Shown in pieces: positions 1 through 9,353 of a DNA stretch of 64,000 bases. Below the pieces are notes generated by a model. The model had not been told where the DNA came from. It saw only the letters and a list, made by a program, of their open reading frames with translations, and did no database searches. The stretch comes from Labilibaculum sp. DW002 (lineage in GTDB: Bacteria; Bacteroidota; Bacteroidia; Bacteroidales; Marinifilaceae), in the NCBI RefSeq assembly GCF_029029525.1, contig NZ_JAKJSC010000001.1, positions 2,764,987 to 2,828,986 on the forward strand, read 5' to 3'. A program made the translations under genes and the position numbers. Positions within the stretch are counted from its first letter, which is position 1. Each line of letters opens with the position of its first letter.

Positions 1-1739
1 ATCATGGCATGCTCGGTGTTATCCTGAATGTATTCCAGTTTAATGGAGTAGGATTTGCCTGCTTCTAATTGCACATATTCATATTCCTTATGAGGATGAT
101 GAACTTCACTTCTATCAACAATAAGAGAATCTTCAATAAACAATTTCATTCCTAGAAATCCTTCACCTCCTAATGCGTAATCTCCCGATTCTTTAACCTT
201 AATTACACCTGTCCAGCGAACCGAAAATTCATCGTAAGCAAGATCTTCGAATGGAGGTGTTGTTCCCCAAACAAAATCAACATTTGAATCAATTCTTGAA
301 TGAGTTGGCTCGCCTTTTAATTCTTTATTGTTAAAATATTCAGCAGCTAATCCATTTTTTGTACATGCCTTATCCGTAAAGAGAACAGAAGAAGGTATGG
401 CTTCAAAAATTGGTAAACCTTCAGCCAACTTGCAACCCGCAGCATACTTTACTTCTGCATTTGGTAATTTTTGCTTGATACCATCCAAAGGCGTAACAGG
501 AGCAGATGGATAACCATTGTAATTTCCCAATAACACTTCCAAATCGTTGGCATTGGAACCAATTACAGCAACTTTCTTAATTGCTTTATCGAGTGGAAGT
601 AAATTATTCTTATTTTTTAGAAGAACCATCGACTTTCTTGCAGTTTGCAAAGCTAGTAAACGGTGCATTTCAGAATCGACAACATCGTAAGAAATCTTCT
701 CGTATTTTACGGCTCCTTTGGGTGCAAACAAGCCTAACTTTAATCGCGCTAAAATTAATCTCTTCACCGATACATCTAATTCAGCCTCAGAAATCAAACC
801 ATTTTTAACTGCTTCAACTAAAGATGGGTATGAATCTCCACAATTTAGGTCTGTACCTGCTTTTACCGCCATAGCTGCAGCTTCTTGCTTAGAGGAAGTA
901 ACTTCATGCGCATTTGGCATGTAAAAATCATTAATTGCCCAACAATCCGACACAATATAACCTTTAAAGCCCCAATCTTCTCTTAGCAAATTACTAAGAG
1001 ATTTATTTCCACAACATGGCAAGCCATTGTAACTATTGTAAGCACACATTACCGAATAAACACCAGCTTCTTTCACTACTTTTTCGAAATGCGGACTGTA
1101 AGTATTCAACATATCAAACTGACTTGGCGTTGCATTAAAGCTGTGTCTTTCTGATTCTGGTCCACTGTGTACTACAAAATGTTTTGCGGTTGCAATCAGC
1201 TTGTAATAAGTATCATCATCACCTTGGAGGCCTTTTATGAATTGAACTCCAAGCTCTCCTGTTAAGTATGGATCTTCACCATAGGTTTCCATTCCTCTTC
1301 CCCAACGTGGGTCTCTAAAGATGTTCACATTAGGCGTCCAGAAGCTTAGTCCCTGATAAATTCCACGTTTTCCCTTTGCAGCAAAATTGTGATGCTTCGC
1401 TCTGGCCTCATCAGAAATGGCATTGGCAACCTCGAACATCTGCTCGCGATCCCACATCGAAGCCATTCCAATTGCCTGAGGAAAAACAGTTGCCACTCCA
1501 GCACGCGCTACTCCATGAAGACATTCATTCCACCAATTGTGTTCAGGAATTGCCAAGCGATCGATGGCAGGCGATTCGTAACTCATCTGAGAAACTTTTT
1601 CGGCCAAAGTCATTTGTGAAACCAAATAATCAGCTCTTTGCTCAAATGAAAAGTTAGCATCCTCATGCTTTTGCAGACTATGCGAGCATGAAAACAAGCT
1701 GAATAAAAGAAATGCAGGTAATATTTTATTTAAAGTCAT
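1..1739 (-). CDS. GH3 beta-xylosidase-type glycosidase with PA14 insert, lipoprotein, 3' end cut by window
   Basis: Glycoside hydrolase family 3 enzyme, most likely a xylan 1,4-beta-xylosidase that turns xylo-oligosaccharides into xylose. I translated the minus strand from the ATG at 1739; about 579 codons are visible and the C-terminus lies beyond the left edge. A signal peptide ends in FSCS, giving a lipoprotein cysteine at residue 18. The GH3 N-terminal barrel follows, with KHFVVHSGPE and the nucleophile motif VSDCWA (Asp265). A PA14-like insertion starts near residue 455 (GLAAEYFNN) inside the second domain. This arrangement is typical of Bacteroidota beta-xylosidases and beta-glucosidases. 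It starts 22 bp after the GH10 xylanase stop, so the two are probably co-transcribed. Assignment to xylose rather than glucose rests on that neighbour. Confidence 0.88.
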   Translation of the reverse strand, partial: MTLNKILPAFLLFSLFSCSHSLQKHEDANFSFEQRADYLVSQMTLAEKVSQMSYESPAIDRLAIPEHNWWNECLHGVARAGVATVFPQAIGMASMWDREQMFEVANAISDEARAKHHNFAAKGKRGIYQGLSFWTPNVNIFRDPRWGRGMETYGEDPYLTGELGVQFIKGLQGDDDTYYKLIATAKHFVVHSGPESERHSFNATPSQFDMLNTYSPHFEKVVKEAGVYSVMCAYNSYNGLPCCGNKSLSNLLREDWGFKGYIVSDCWAINDFYMPNAHEVTSSKQEAAAMAVKAGTDLNCGDSYPSLVEAVKNGLISEAELDVSVKRLILARLKLGLFAPKGAVKYEKISYDVVDSEMHRLLALQTARKSMVLLKNKNNLLPLDKAIKKVAVIGSNANDLEVLLGNYNGYPSAPVTPLDGIKQKLPNAEVKYAAGCKLAEGLPIFEAIPSSVLFTDKACTKNGLAAEYFNNKELKGEPTHSRIDSNVDFVWGTTPPFEDLAYDEFSVRWTGVIKVKESGDYALGGEGFLGMKLFIEDSLIVDRSEVHHPHKEYEYVQLEAGKSYSIKLEYIQDNTEHAM

Positions 1740-1761
1740 AATTATCGGTAGTAGTTGGTAG

Positions 1762-3117
1762 TTATTGCAAGCCTTCTAAAAATCCGTAGTAAGCATCTTT
1801 TTTGTTGTAATTTCCATCGAATAACAATGGCCAATCCATGTGTCCATAGAAATTCAACAACCAAGATTCTGAGTCTTTCAATCCCCAAACGGTTAAAGCA
1901 TATTTATTCTCATTCGGAATACCATTGTACACTTCAACAACTTCTTTCACTTTCGCTTTCTGCGATAAAGATCTTTCTGATGATAAGCTTGTTAAATCCT
2001 TATTCGGATTCGCTCTCACATCCAATTCTGAGAAGTGAACTTTTAAACCTCTTTCCACAATTCGGTCGGTAGCTTTCTGAATATCGTCTTTCGAAGGATA
2101 ATCATGAGAAATGTGCATTTGAAATCCGACTCCGTCAATTGGTATATCTCTTGCTATAAAATCATCAACCATTGTAAAAACAGCATCCTGTTTTGTTTGG
2201 TCGGTAATCATGTTGTAATCATTATAGAAAATCAACACATCAGGATCAGAAGCACGAACAAACTGATAACATTTAGCAATGTAATCGTCGCCCATTTTCT
2301 GACGATATATTGAATTTCTAAGGCTTCCTGAACCATCTTCCAATGCTTCATTCACCACATCCCAAGAAGTTATTTTTCCTTTGTATCGACTTACCACTGT
2401 AGTGATATAGTCTTCAATCATATCTTCAAATTCCTGATCCGTTCCAGCAAAACTCTTTACCCAATCTGGTGTTGAGTTATGCCAAATTAGCGAATGACCA
2501 TGAACATTAATACCATTAGCAACGCCATAATCTACAATCGCATCAGCAGGTCCAAAATTGTAATTCCCCTGAGATGGATACATCACATCCATTTTCATTT
2601 CCCACTCAGCTGTGATACTGCTAAATTCTTTTGTGTAATTTTCATCGTATTGTCCTGTTAGTTTTCCCGATTGAACTGCAACGCCTACAAGGAATGTATC
2701 GGCAGCTTTTTTTAAGGTTTGATTTGGGTCTGGAACAAATGTCGTTGTTACTTCTACAGTATTTGAGTAATTGGAAATCACCGTTTCCTTTACCGCTTTT
2801 ACACGATAATAATAGACTGTATTACTCTCTAATCCTGTTATTTCCTCATTTAAAGAGGTTGTTGACTTTGCATTATAACCTGCTAAAAAAGTTGCAAAAG
2901 AAGCATCGGAAGACACATCTAACAGATAACTTTGAGCACGATATAATCTTGACCAGCTTGCCTTGAAGCTTGAAGAGGTAATTTCGCTAGCCTGATTAGC
3001 AATAGGATCTCCCAATTCAATTTCTGGTTCTGAATCGCCACCACCACTTGAGCAGCTAGTGATGAAAACCAACATGCCTAGTAAAATTGATAAGTATCTA
3101 AATCTGAAATCGTTCAT
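1762..3117 (-). CDS. GH10 endo-1,4-beta-xylanase, lipoprotein with N-terminal FN3-like domain
   Basis: Retaining endoxylanase that cleaves the xylan backbone, anchored as a lipoprotein and probably surface exposed. I start it at the ATG at 3117 (MNDFRF); an upstream TTG at 3129 is less likely. Numbered from 3117, the lipobox cysteine is residue 22, a fibronectin-III-like domain spans about 36-130, and the GH10 barrel follows. Visible motifs are GHSLIWHNSTPDW, WDVVNEAL with acid/base Glu257, and HFSELDVRA with nucleophile Glu364. The strand-3 motif usually written TAENEMK reads TAEWEMK here, so the conserved Asn of the -2 subsite is Trp. The gene lies between the glycan-binding protein and the GH3 enzyme. 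A strong hairpin in the 107-bp upstream gap may reduce its expression relative to susCD. Confidence 0.95.
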   Translation of the reverse strand: MNDFRFRYLSILLGMLVFITSCSSGGGDSEPEIELGDPIANQASEITSSSFKASWSRLYRAQSYLLDVSSDASFATFLAGYNAKSTTSLNEEITGLESNTVYYYRVKAVKETVISNYSNTVEVTTTFVPDPNQTLKKAADTFLVGVAVQSGKLTGQYDENYTKEFSSITAEWEMKMDVMYPSQGNYNFGPADAIVDYGVANGINVHGHSLIWHNSTPDWVKSFAGTDQEFEDMIEDYITTVVSRYKGKITSWDVVNEALEDGSGSLRNSIYRQKMGDDYIAKCYQFVRASDPDVLIFYNDYNMITDQTKQDAVFTMVDDFIARDIPIDGVGFQMHISHDYPSKDDIQKATDRIVERGLKVHFSELDVRANPNKDLTSLSSERSLSQKAKVKEVVEVYNGIPNENKYALTVWGLKDSESWLLNFYGHMDWPLLFDGNYNKKDAYYGFLEGLQ

Positions 3118-3179
3118 CTTGTTTTGCAATTACTATTGGTTGTAAAAAGCCATTATATAAACAGCTGGAAATAATAAAA

Positions 3180-3215
3180 TTTTCAGGCTTGCAACCCATG
3201 ATGCAAGCCTGAAAA
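3180..3215 (-). terminator. Intra-operon hairpin between glycan-binding protein and GH10 genes
   Basis: A perfect 13-bp inverted repeat (TTTCAGGCTTGCA at 3181-3193 and its complement at 3202-3214) with an 8-nt loop. Read on the minus strand it is followed by ATTTTATTATTT, so it resembles an intrinsic terminator or a 3'-end stabiliser placed inside the operon. It could set a step in expression between the uptake genes and the hydrolases. Confidence 0.7.
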
Positions 3216-3224
3216 AAACTAATC

Positions 3225-4379
3225 TTAATAGAATCCGTGAAAACGAATGTTATCGAACTGTACAGTTGAAGGGTTTGCTCCCCACTCTGCTATTGTAACT
3301 TTAACTTGATTAACCTGTGTTGGATCTACATCACCACTACTTTGGTTATCTGGATCATAACTTGCTCCAAATGCTGAAACTGGTGTCTCAATTGTATGCC
3401 ATCCATCTTCAGTAAATTCGTGACGGAATGCCCAGTTGCCACCATCGCGGTCAACAATTAGAAATTCTGCTACTGTACCAATCGCACCATTACAGTTTAC
3501 ATCAATTAAATACATCACCTTTTCAGGATCTGATTCTACAACCATTGTTTCTAAAGCATCAGACTGACAACCATTGTATCCATTTGAAGTATCGCCTAAC
3601 CATTTAAATTCAGCAAAAGTTCCAGTAGGACCGCCAATGATATATTCTAAAGAACCTGCATCACCATAAAAAACCCAATTATTTAATGGGCGTAATCCGC
3701 CGCCATCAAAATCAGCAACCAAATAAAGGTTGTATCCTATGTCAACATCAAGAAATGCAGATGCTTCACCAGCTGGAGTAACAACAGTTACATCAGCTCC
3801 GAGTGTTGTTCCATCAGGAACTACCATTGAAATCTCAGTTGAAGAAACCATTGTATATTCTACAGGTGCTCCTCCAAAAGTTACAGAAACAACATTCTGA
3901 AACCATTCTCCTGCAATGCTAACTGTTTCGTTTGCTTTAGGACGTTCTGGAGTAAATACCCCAATTGTTGGTTCTGGTTGAATAATTGTAAAATCATGTG
4001 TTAATACTGCACCATCTTTATTGGTAATGGTTACCACTTGAGCTCCAAATTCTGATCCTTTTGTTTCATCGAAAGGAACCTTAAACATGATTGCTAAATC
4101 TGAATTCAAAACAGGGTTGAATACTACATCAACAATACTTTCTTCTGGCGCACTAACTGCCTTGAAGGTTACTGTTTTAATATTCTGAAGATCGTTTCCT
4201 TCAGCAATGATCAAATCGTTTGGTAATCCCGAATTTATATTTAAATCGGTATCTTCCGAAACCATCACATCAACAACAGGACTTAGGCTTGAGTCATCAT
4301 CACATGAATAACTCATGACACTTACCATTAGCACGACTACCGCGCTAATGATTTTGTTCATTTTATATTTAAATTTCAT
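3225..4379 (-). CDS. Surface glycan-binding lipoprotein (SGBP) with IPT/TIG-like domain
   Basis: Non-catalytic outer-membrane lipoprotein expected to capture glycan at the cell surface beside the SusCD pair. The signal peptide ends in SYSC, giving a lipid-modified Cys26, or Cys20 if the internal Met7 is the start. IPT/TIG-like Ig folds occupy roughly residues 45-215: PEPTIGVFTPERPKANETV is a typical TIG opening and GGAPVEYTMVSSTEISMVVP fits the fold. The C-terminal part (about 215-384) looks like a carbohydrate-binding beta-sandwich ending in VQFDNIRFHGFY, as in SGBP-B proteins. It starts 12 bp after the susD stop, the usual third position of a polysaccharide-utilisation locus. Binding to xylan is inferred from the neighbouring GH10 and GH3 genes. 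Confidence 0.85.
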   Translation of the reverse strand: MKFKYKMNKIISAVVVLMVSVMSYSCDDDSSLSPVVDVMVSEDTDLNINSGLPNDLIIAEGNDLQNIKTVTFKAVSAPEESIVDVVFNPVLNSDLAIMFKVPFDETKGSEFGAQVVTITNKDGAVLTHDFTIIQPEPTIGVFTPERPKANETVSIAGEWFQNVVSVTFGGAPVEYTMVSSTEISMVVPDGTTLGADVTVVTPAGEASAFLDVDIGYNLYLVADFDGGGLRPLNNWVFYGDAGSLEYIIGGPTGTFAEFKWLGDTSNGYNGCQSDALETMVVESDPEKVMYLIDVNCNGAIGTVAEFLIVDRDGGNWAFRHEFTEDGWHTIETPVSAFGASYDPDNQSSGDVDPTQVNQVKVTIAEWGANPSTVQFDNIRFHGFY

Positions 4380-4391
4380 AATTAGAGACTT

Positions 4392-5918
4392 TTAGTTGTT
4401 AAAATCAAAAGGAACTGGCTCTTCTAACAATAGTGGATTCAAATCCGCTTCAGAACCTGGAATAGGCAATAAGAAATCACCTGCAGAAGGAGTAACTTTT
4501 CGAGTAGTGATGTTATTGTAATCTCCATCATTGTAATCTCCTCTTTCCTGATTTGAAAGAATAGCTATGGCTTTTGTTCTATCCATACGAGCTAAATCGT
4601 ACCAATACTTGCCTTCAACAGCTAATTCCATTCTTCTTTCCTGAAGAATATCATCGAATGTTAAAGAAGCCTTATCTGCTAAACCTGCTCTTTTTCTAAC
4701 TGCGTTAAATGATTCCAAAGCTTTTGAATCAGTAGTTGAAGCACTACTTCCTAGAATCGCTTCGGCATGAATTAACAATACTTCTGCATATCTAATGATG
4801 TGTGTATTCAAATTTGTTGACATGAAACCAACATCTGACCACTCATCTTTTGAGCCAACAACATATTTTCTCCAGCCTGCAATTGTACTTGTCATTCCAG
4901 CAGAAGGAACAGTATAACCACCTTCAGCAGTTACTAAATCAGGATAGAAATCACCTGGCTCCATAATCGTTTCGTGTCTTCTCAAGTCACCAGCTTCGTA
5001 TGCCTTTTGAAAATCAATACTTGGTTGAAAAGTTCCCCAACCGTCACCAGCATTGGTTAATTTTGGCGAAGCTGCTAAGTATGCTTGACTTACATTTTGA
5101 TATCCCCAACCTTGGTTAGCAACCCATTGTAAAGCAAAAATAGACTCACGGCTATTGTTGTTACGAGGATGAAATACATCACCGTAATTATCTAACAAAC
5201 CATGCACTCCTGAATTGATTACCAATTCTGCCTTTGCCTTTGCATTAGTATAATCTTTTTGAGTAAGATATACCTTAGCCATCATCGCATTACATGCCGA
5301 TTGAATAACCCTACCAGCTTCATTGTCTGACCTTTGAGCAGGAACTCTAGTTACTGCATTGTTGTAATCGTTCAAGATAAAAGTATACACATCCTCAACT
5401 GTATTTCTGTACACATCTGTTTCGGCATTGTATTGACTCATATCGTGAATAATTGGCACAGCACCCCAAGTTCTTACCAAGTAAAAATAGGCTGTTGCTC
5501 TCATAAAGTAAGCTTCACCACGAACGGCTTCAATTACTTCTTCATCAACATCACCAGCAACTTTTGTATCTAAATTGTAAAGCAATGTATTTGCAGTTGC
5601 AACAACATTGTATAAAGCATCCCATCCTTCGGTTGCAAATTGATTTCCCTGATTTACAGAGAATAAAGTAAACTGAGCAATATCAGAATAAGTTCCTGTT
5701 GAATTACCGCTGTAATTATCCCCAACGCAAATCAGGAATTTCTCGTTAAAGTAGAACCAAGGATATCCGTATAATGGAGCTCCAGCACTCATTACCTGTT
5801 CATTGGTGTTATAATAATTATCAACTACCAATGAATCTTCAGGTGCATTGTCCAGAAAGCTTTCTGAACATGACGCCGAAAGGAAAAGGAGAAATAATAT
5901 GATTATTTTATTTTTCAT
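4392..5918 (-). CDS. SusD/RagB-family nutrient-binding outer-membrane lipoprotein
   Basis: The lid lipoprotein of a SusCD importer, which binds oligosaccharides above the SusC barrel. I start it at the ATG at 5918 (MKNKIIILFLLFLSASC), which puts the lipobox cysteine at residue 17; an in-frame upstream start at 5969 would overlap susC and bury the signal peptide. Typical features follow: FLDNAPEDS after the lipidation site, helical TPR-like segments (RGEAYFMRATAYFYLVRTWG) and the C-terminal RagB/SusD region with NAVRKRAGL and ILQERRMELAVEGKYWYDLAR. Length (508 aa) is normal. It lies 31 bp after susC. Substrate is inferred to be xylan from the linked hydrolases. Confidence 0.95.
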   Translation of the reverse strand: MKNKIIILFLLFLSASCSESFLDNAPEDSLVVDNYYNTNEQVMSAGAPLYGYPWFYFNEKFLICVGDNYSGNSTGTYSDIAQFTLFSVNQGNQFATEGWDALYNVVATANTLLYNLDTKVAGDVDEEVIEAVRGEAYFMRATAYFYLVRTWGAVPIIHDMSQYNAETDVYRNTVEDVYTFILNDYNNAVTRVPAQRSDNEAGRVIQSACNAMMAKVYLTQKDYTNAKAKAELVINSGVHGLLDNYGDVFHPRNNNSRESIFALQWVANQGWGYQNVSQAYLAASPKLTNAGDGWGTFQPSIDFQKAYEAGDLRRHETIMEPGDFYPDLVTAEGGYTVPSAGMTSTIAGWRKYVVGSKDEWSDVGFMSTNLNTHIIRYAEVLLIHAEAILGSSASTTDSKALESFNAVRKRAGLADKASLTFDDILQERRMELAVEGKYWYDLARMDRTKAIAILSNQERGDYNDGDYNNITTRKVTPSAGDFLLPIPGSEADLNPLLLEEPVPFDFNN

Positions 5919-5949
5919 GATTGTAATTTTTTGACGTAAACAAGTAGAT

Positions 5950-8900
5950 TTAGAATTCAACATTAACACCCATCATAAATGTACGTGGTACAGGATAACG
6001 ACCATTATCAACACCCATTAAAAGAGAATTCTGATTGTAAGCACCAATTTCAGGATCGTAACCAGAATACTTCGTAAATGTGTGTAAGTTCTGAACAGTA
6101 GCATAAACTCTTAACTTGCTGATGTAAGACAATCTTGCCAATTGCTTCTTGTTGAATGTATAAGCTAGTGTTACATTCTGAATTTTCAAGAATGAACCAT
6201 CCTCAACAAAACGATCAGAAACTCTACTGTTGTTATTAGGATCACCAAATGCGAAACGAGGAATGTTAGTATCTTCATTTACTCCTGCAATAAAACGATT
6301 AGATACCGATTGAGCTTGATTACCTGTAACCTCTTTCATTCCTTCGGTTAACTTACGAGTCCAGTTGTAAATATCATTACCCTGAGATCCTTGTAATGTG
6401 AATGAAAAATCGAAATTTTTATACGACATTTCATTTGAAATACTGTAAGTAAAATCTGGGTGAGGATTACCAATGTAAGTACGATCGGCATCATCAATTT
6501 TACCATCTCCGTTGATATCTTTAAATTTGATATCTCCTACCCAAACACCATTTACTTCTCCAATATCTCCTTGAGATGGACTTGAATTTACATCAGCCTC
6601 ATCTTTAAAAAGTCCTTCAACTTGATATCCGTAAAACTGCCCTACAGCTTCACCTTCAGCAGTTTTAGTCAACGTATTGTTAAATTCGAAAGTTTGAAAT
6701 ATTGCTCCTTCGTCACTATTCATGCTAATCAACTCATTTTTATACGTAGAGAAGACAAATGTTGATGACCAAGTAAAGTTAGGTTTCGTAATGTTTCTGG
6801 TTGTTAAAGAAATATCGATTCCTTTGTTTTCCATTTCTCCTAAATTCACCATTGGAGGTCTTAATCCCATATAAGAAGCTGAATTCATTGCTCCTAAATA
6901 ACTTGGAAGCGGTTGAGGAAACAAGAAATCTTTCGAAGTCTTTTTGTATACATCAACATCCAGTTTGATTTTGTTATCCAAGAACCCAAGCTCTAAACCA
7001 ATGTTAGTTGATCTTGTTGATTCCCATTTCACATCAGGATTTGCAATGTTAGCTTGTGAGAATCCAGTACCGTAAACAGTAGTGATACTTCTTAAACTTG
7101 CACCATAAGCATAGCCTCCAATATCCTGGTTTCCAACTTCACCGTAACCTGCGCGAAATTTTGCATAATTAACAACATCAACAAATTTCTCCATAAAAGG
7201 CTCCTTGGTAATTACCCAAGCACCTGAGAATGATGGAAAATAACCCCATTTGTTATTCTGTCCAAAATTCGATGATGCATCAGCACGAAGTGTTGCTGTC
7301 ATTAAATATTTCCCTTTGAAACCATAGTTAAAACGACCAAAATAAGATTCGATACTATGAGTTCCCATTGAATTCCCATTGGTTGCGGTTAATGCATCCC
7401 CAGCATTCAATGCAGTAATATCATTGGTAAGAAATCCTGTTCTTGCACCACTTAGATTCTCATAAGTTGACTTTTGAGACTCATGACCAACCATTGCATT
7501 GAATGAATGATCACCAAAAGATTTTAAGTAGTTTAAATAGTTCTTCAATACCCAAAAGAAACTATCACTGCTAGATTTTGACGAAGTACTAATTTCATTC
7601 GTTTCTCTACCAATTTCATAGGTAGGATTAAATACGTTTGTCTTGTTTAAATTGAAGTCATAACCTATTTCATTTCTGAATGTTAGACCTTCAGCTAAAG
7701 TTAAATCAAGGAAAAAGTTTCCATTGATTTTATAACGCTCTAACTCACTATTTCTGATCGCTGACCATGCAACAGGATTTCGACCATTTCCAACACCAAT
7801 TCCATCGGTTGGTCCACCCCAACTTCCGTCAGAATAGGTAACAGGAATGTTTGGAGATTGTCTTAGTGCTGAACTAATAACACCAGCTTCATCATCATTT
7901 AAAGTAATGTGTTCTTTTGAATTACTCATCGAAACATTGTTACCGACTTTAATCCAATCATTCACTTTATGATCCAAGTTCATACGCATTGAAAATCTGC
8001 GAAAATCTGAATTGATAACGATACCTTGCTGATCAAAATAACTTAAAGAAGTATAAAACTTAGTCTTGTCATTACCACCTGATACTGAAATTTGGTGATT
8101 TTGAATAGGAGCAGCTCGGAAAATTTCTTTTTGCCAATCGGTTCCTTCTCCTAATAACTCAGGATTTTGGAATTCGAAAGGAACATCTTTCCCTTGCGTT
8201 GTTAATACATCTGCATAGTATTCTCCATATTCTTTTAAGTTCATTACGTCGATATATTTACCAACTTGCTGAACCCCATAATAACCTTCGTACGATACTT
8301 TTGATTTTCCTTTCTTACCACTTTTAGTAGTAATCAGAACAACTCCATTTGCACCACGAGATCCATAAATGGCAGATGCAGAAGCATCTTTCAACACCTC
8401 AATCGATTCGATATCTGAAGGGTTAATACTTGAAAGAGCACTTACTTTAGTCTGACCATTACCTCCACCCAAAGCAGAGAATGTGAAAGAATCATTATTT
8501 GAATTTCCTTGCAAAGGCACACCATCAATAACGTACAATGGCTCATTATTTCCGGTTAGGGAAGTAATACCACGAACACGTAAAGAAACACCTCCACCTG
8601 GAGCACCTGAATTCTGAGTCACCGTAACACCAGCAACACGTCCTTGCAAAGCTTGGTCGATACCAGCAAATGGTTGATCTTCCATTGTTTCTCCTTTAAC
8701 AGAAACAACAGATCCAGTTAAGTCACTTTTTTTCATAACACCGTAACCAACTGCTACTACTTCATTCAAGCCAATTGAAGATTCTGATAAATCAACATCA
8801 ACAATAGCTTTAGTAGCTGCAATTTCTACTGTTTCGAAACCAATAAATGAAAAAACTAAAGTTCCATTATAAGCTACAGATAAATGATAGTTACCATCAA

Positions 8901-9066
8901 TATCGGTAGTGGTACCATTCGTAGTTCCCTTTTCGATTACAGTAACACCCGGCAAAGCATCCCGAGTACCTTTTACAATTACCTTACCCGATACTACCTG
9001 CTGCTGTGAATAAGCCGACAGACTTAAAACAAGCATCAAGAGTAATAAATTAAGACTTCTTTTCAT
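5950..9066 (-). CDS. SusC/RagA-family TonB-linked outer-membrane transporter
   Basis: TonB-dependent outer-membrane barrel that imports glycan fragments with its SusD partner. The signal peptide covers residues 1-20 (cleavage near SAYS/QQQ). A carboxypeptidase-regulatory-like domain (about 22-105, beginning VVSGKVIVKGTRDALPGVTV) is followed by the plug domain with DVDLSESSIGLNEVVAVGYG and the SusC signature GSRGANGVVLITTKSGKKG near residue 240, then a large 22-strand-type barrel to residue 1038. First gene of the minus-strand xylan locus. A 600-bp regulatory gap separates it from the divergent histidine kinase at 9668. Membership of the SusC family is certain; substrate is inferred from GH10 and GH3 downstream. 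Confidence 0.96.
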   Translation of the reverse strand: MKRSLNLLLLMLVLSLSAYSQQQVVSGKVIVKGTRDALPGVTVIEKGTTNGTTTDIDGNYHLSVAYNGTLVFSFIGFETVEIAATKAIVDVDLSESSIGLNEVVAVGYGVMKKSDLTGSVVSVKGETMEDQPFAGIDQALQGRVAGVTVTQNSGAPGGGVSLRVRGITSLTGNNEPLYVIDGVPLQGNSNNDSFTFSALGGGNGQTKVSALSSINPSDIESIEVLKDASASAIYGSRGANGVVLITTKSGKKGKSKVSYEGYYGVQQVGKYIDVMNLKEYGEYYADVLTTQGKDVPFEFQNPELLGEGTDWQKEIFRAAPIQNHQISVSGGNDKTKFYTSLSYFDQQGIVINSDFRRFSMRMNLDHKVNDWIKVGNNVSMSNSKEHITLNDDEAGVISSALRQSPNIPVTYSDGSWGGPTDGIGVGNGRNPVAWSAIRNSELERYKINGNFFLDLTLAEGLTFRNEIGYDFNLNKTNVFNPTYEIGRETNEISTSSKSSSDSFFWVLKNYLNYLKSFGDHSFNAMVGHESQKSTYENLSGARTGFLTNDITALNAGDALTATNGNSMGTHSIESYFGRFNYGFKGKYLMTATLRADASSNFGQNNKWGYFPSFSGAWVITKEPFMEKFVDVVNYAKFRAGYGEVGNQDIGGYAYGASLRSITTVYGTGFSQANIANPDVKWESTRSTNIGLELGFLDNKIKLDVDVYKKTSKDFLFPQPLPSYLGAMNSASYMGLRPPMVNLGEMENKGIDISLTTRNITKPNFTWSSTFVFSTYKNELISMNSDEGAIFQTFEFNNTLTKTAEGEAVGQFYGYQVEGLFKDEADVNSSPSQGDIGEVNGVWVGDIKFKDINGDGKIDDADRTYIGNPHPDFTYSISNEMSYKNFDFSFTLQGSQGNDIYNWTRKLTEGMKEVTGNQAQSVSNRFIAGVNEDTNIPRFAFGDPNNNSRVSDRFVEDGSFLKIQNVTLAYTFNKKQLARLSYISKLRVYATVQNLHTFTKYSGYDPEIGAYNQNSLLMGVDNGRYPVPRTFMMGVNVEF

Positions 9067-9092
9067 TGTTTAGTAATTAGATTAGAATAGGA

Positions 9093-9113
9093 ATATTGAA
9101 ATTCATTCAATAT
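9093..9113. repeat. Inverted repeat in the susC leader
   Basis: ATATTGAA (9093-9100) and TTCAATAT (9106-9113) with a 5-nt loop, 27 nt upstream of the susC start. It could be an RNA hairpin in the leader or an operator. A second, looser repeat with the same ATTGAAT core (9611-9618 and 9630-9637) precedes the divergent kinase gene. Confidence 0.4.
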
Positions 9114-9224
9114 CAGTTAGCGAGAATAGAAGAACAACCTTAAATTTTTCATTATTGATCTTTTAAAACAATAATTCAAACCTTTGCGCTAGCTCCAACT
9201 TTTCCTCGCTTGCAAGTTTACCAT

Positions 9225-9353
9225 TTACACCTTCGATGAAAGTTTAAAATCTTCCAAAGAAGGTTTGATATCCTCCAATAAACTAGACATAAGCCACTTA
9301 CAAGTACGTGTTTTACTTTTAATTAGCGTAAAAACAATTGATATTTTAGGCAT
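9225..9353 (-). CDS. Possible 42-aa small protein upstream of susC
   Basis: A short open frame read by eye on the minus strand, ATG at 9353 and TAA at 9227-9225. It begins MPKISIVFTLIKSKT and ends EDIKPSLEDFKLSSKV. The residue pattern, with an amphipathic, acidic C-terminal half, looks protein-like, but 42 codons can arise by chance in AT-rich DNA. No family is recognised. It points in the same direction as susC, 158 bp upstream, so it could be a leader peptide or a decayed gene end. Confidence 0.28.
   Translation of the reverse strand: MPKISIVFTLIKSKTRTCKWLMSSLLEDIKPSLEDFKLSSKV

Noticed and set aside
1755-2072. 105-codon plus-strand frame inside the GH10 gene
   Set aside because: Antisense to clear GH10 motifs; Ser/Leu-rich shadow.
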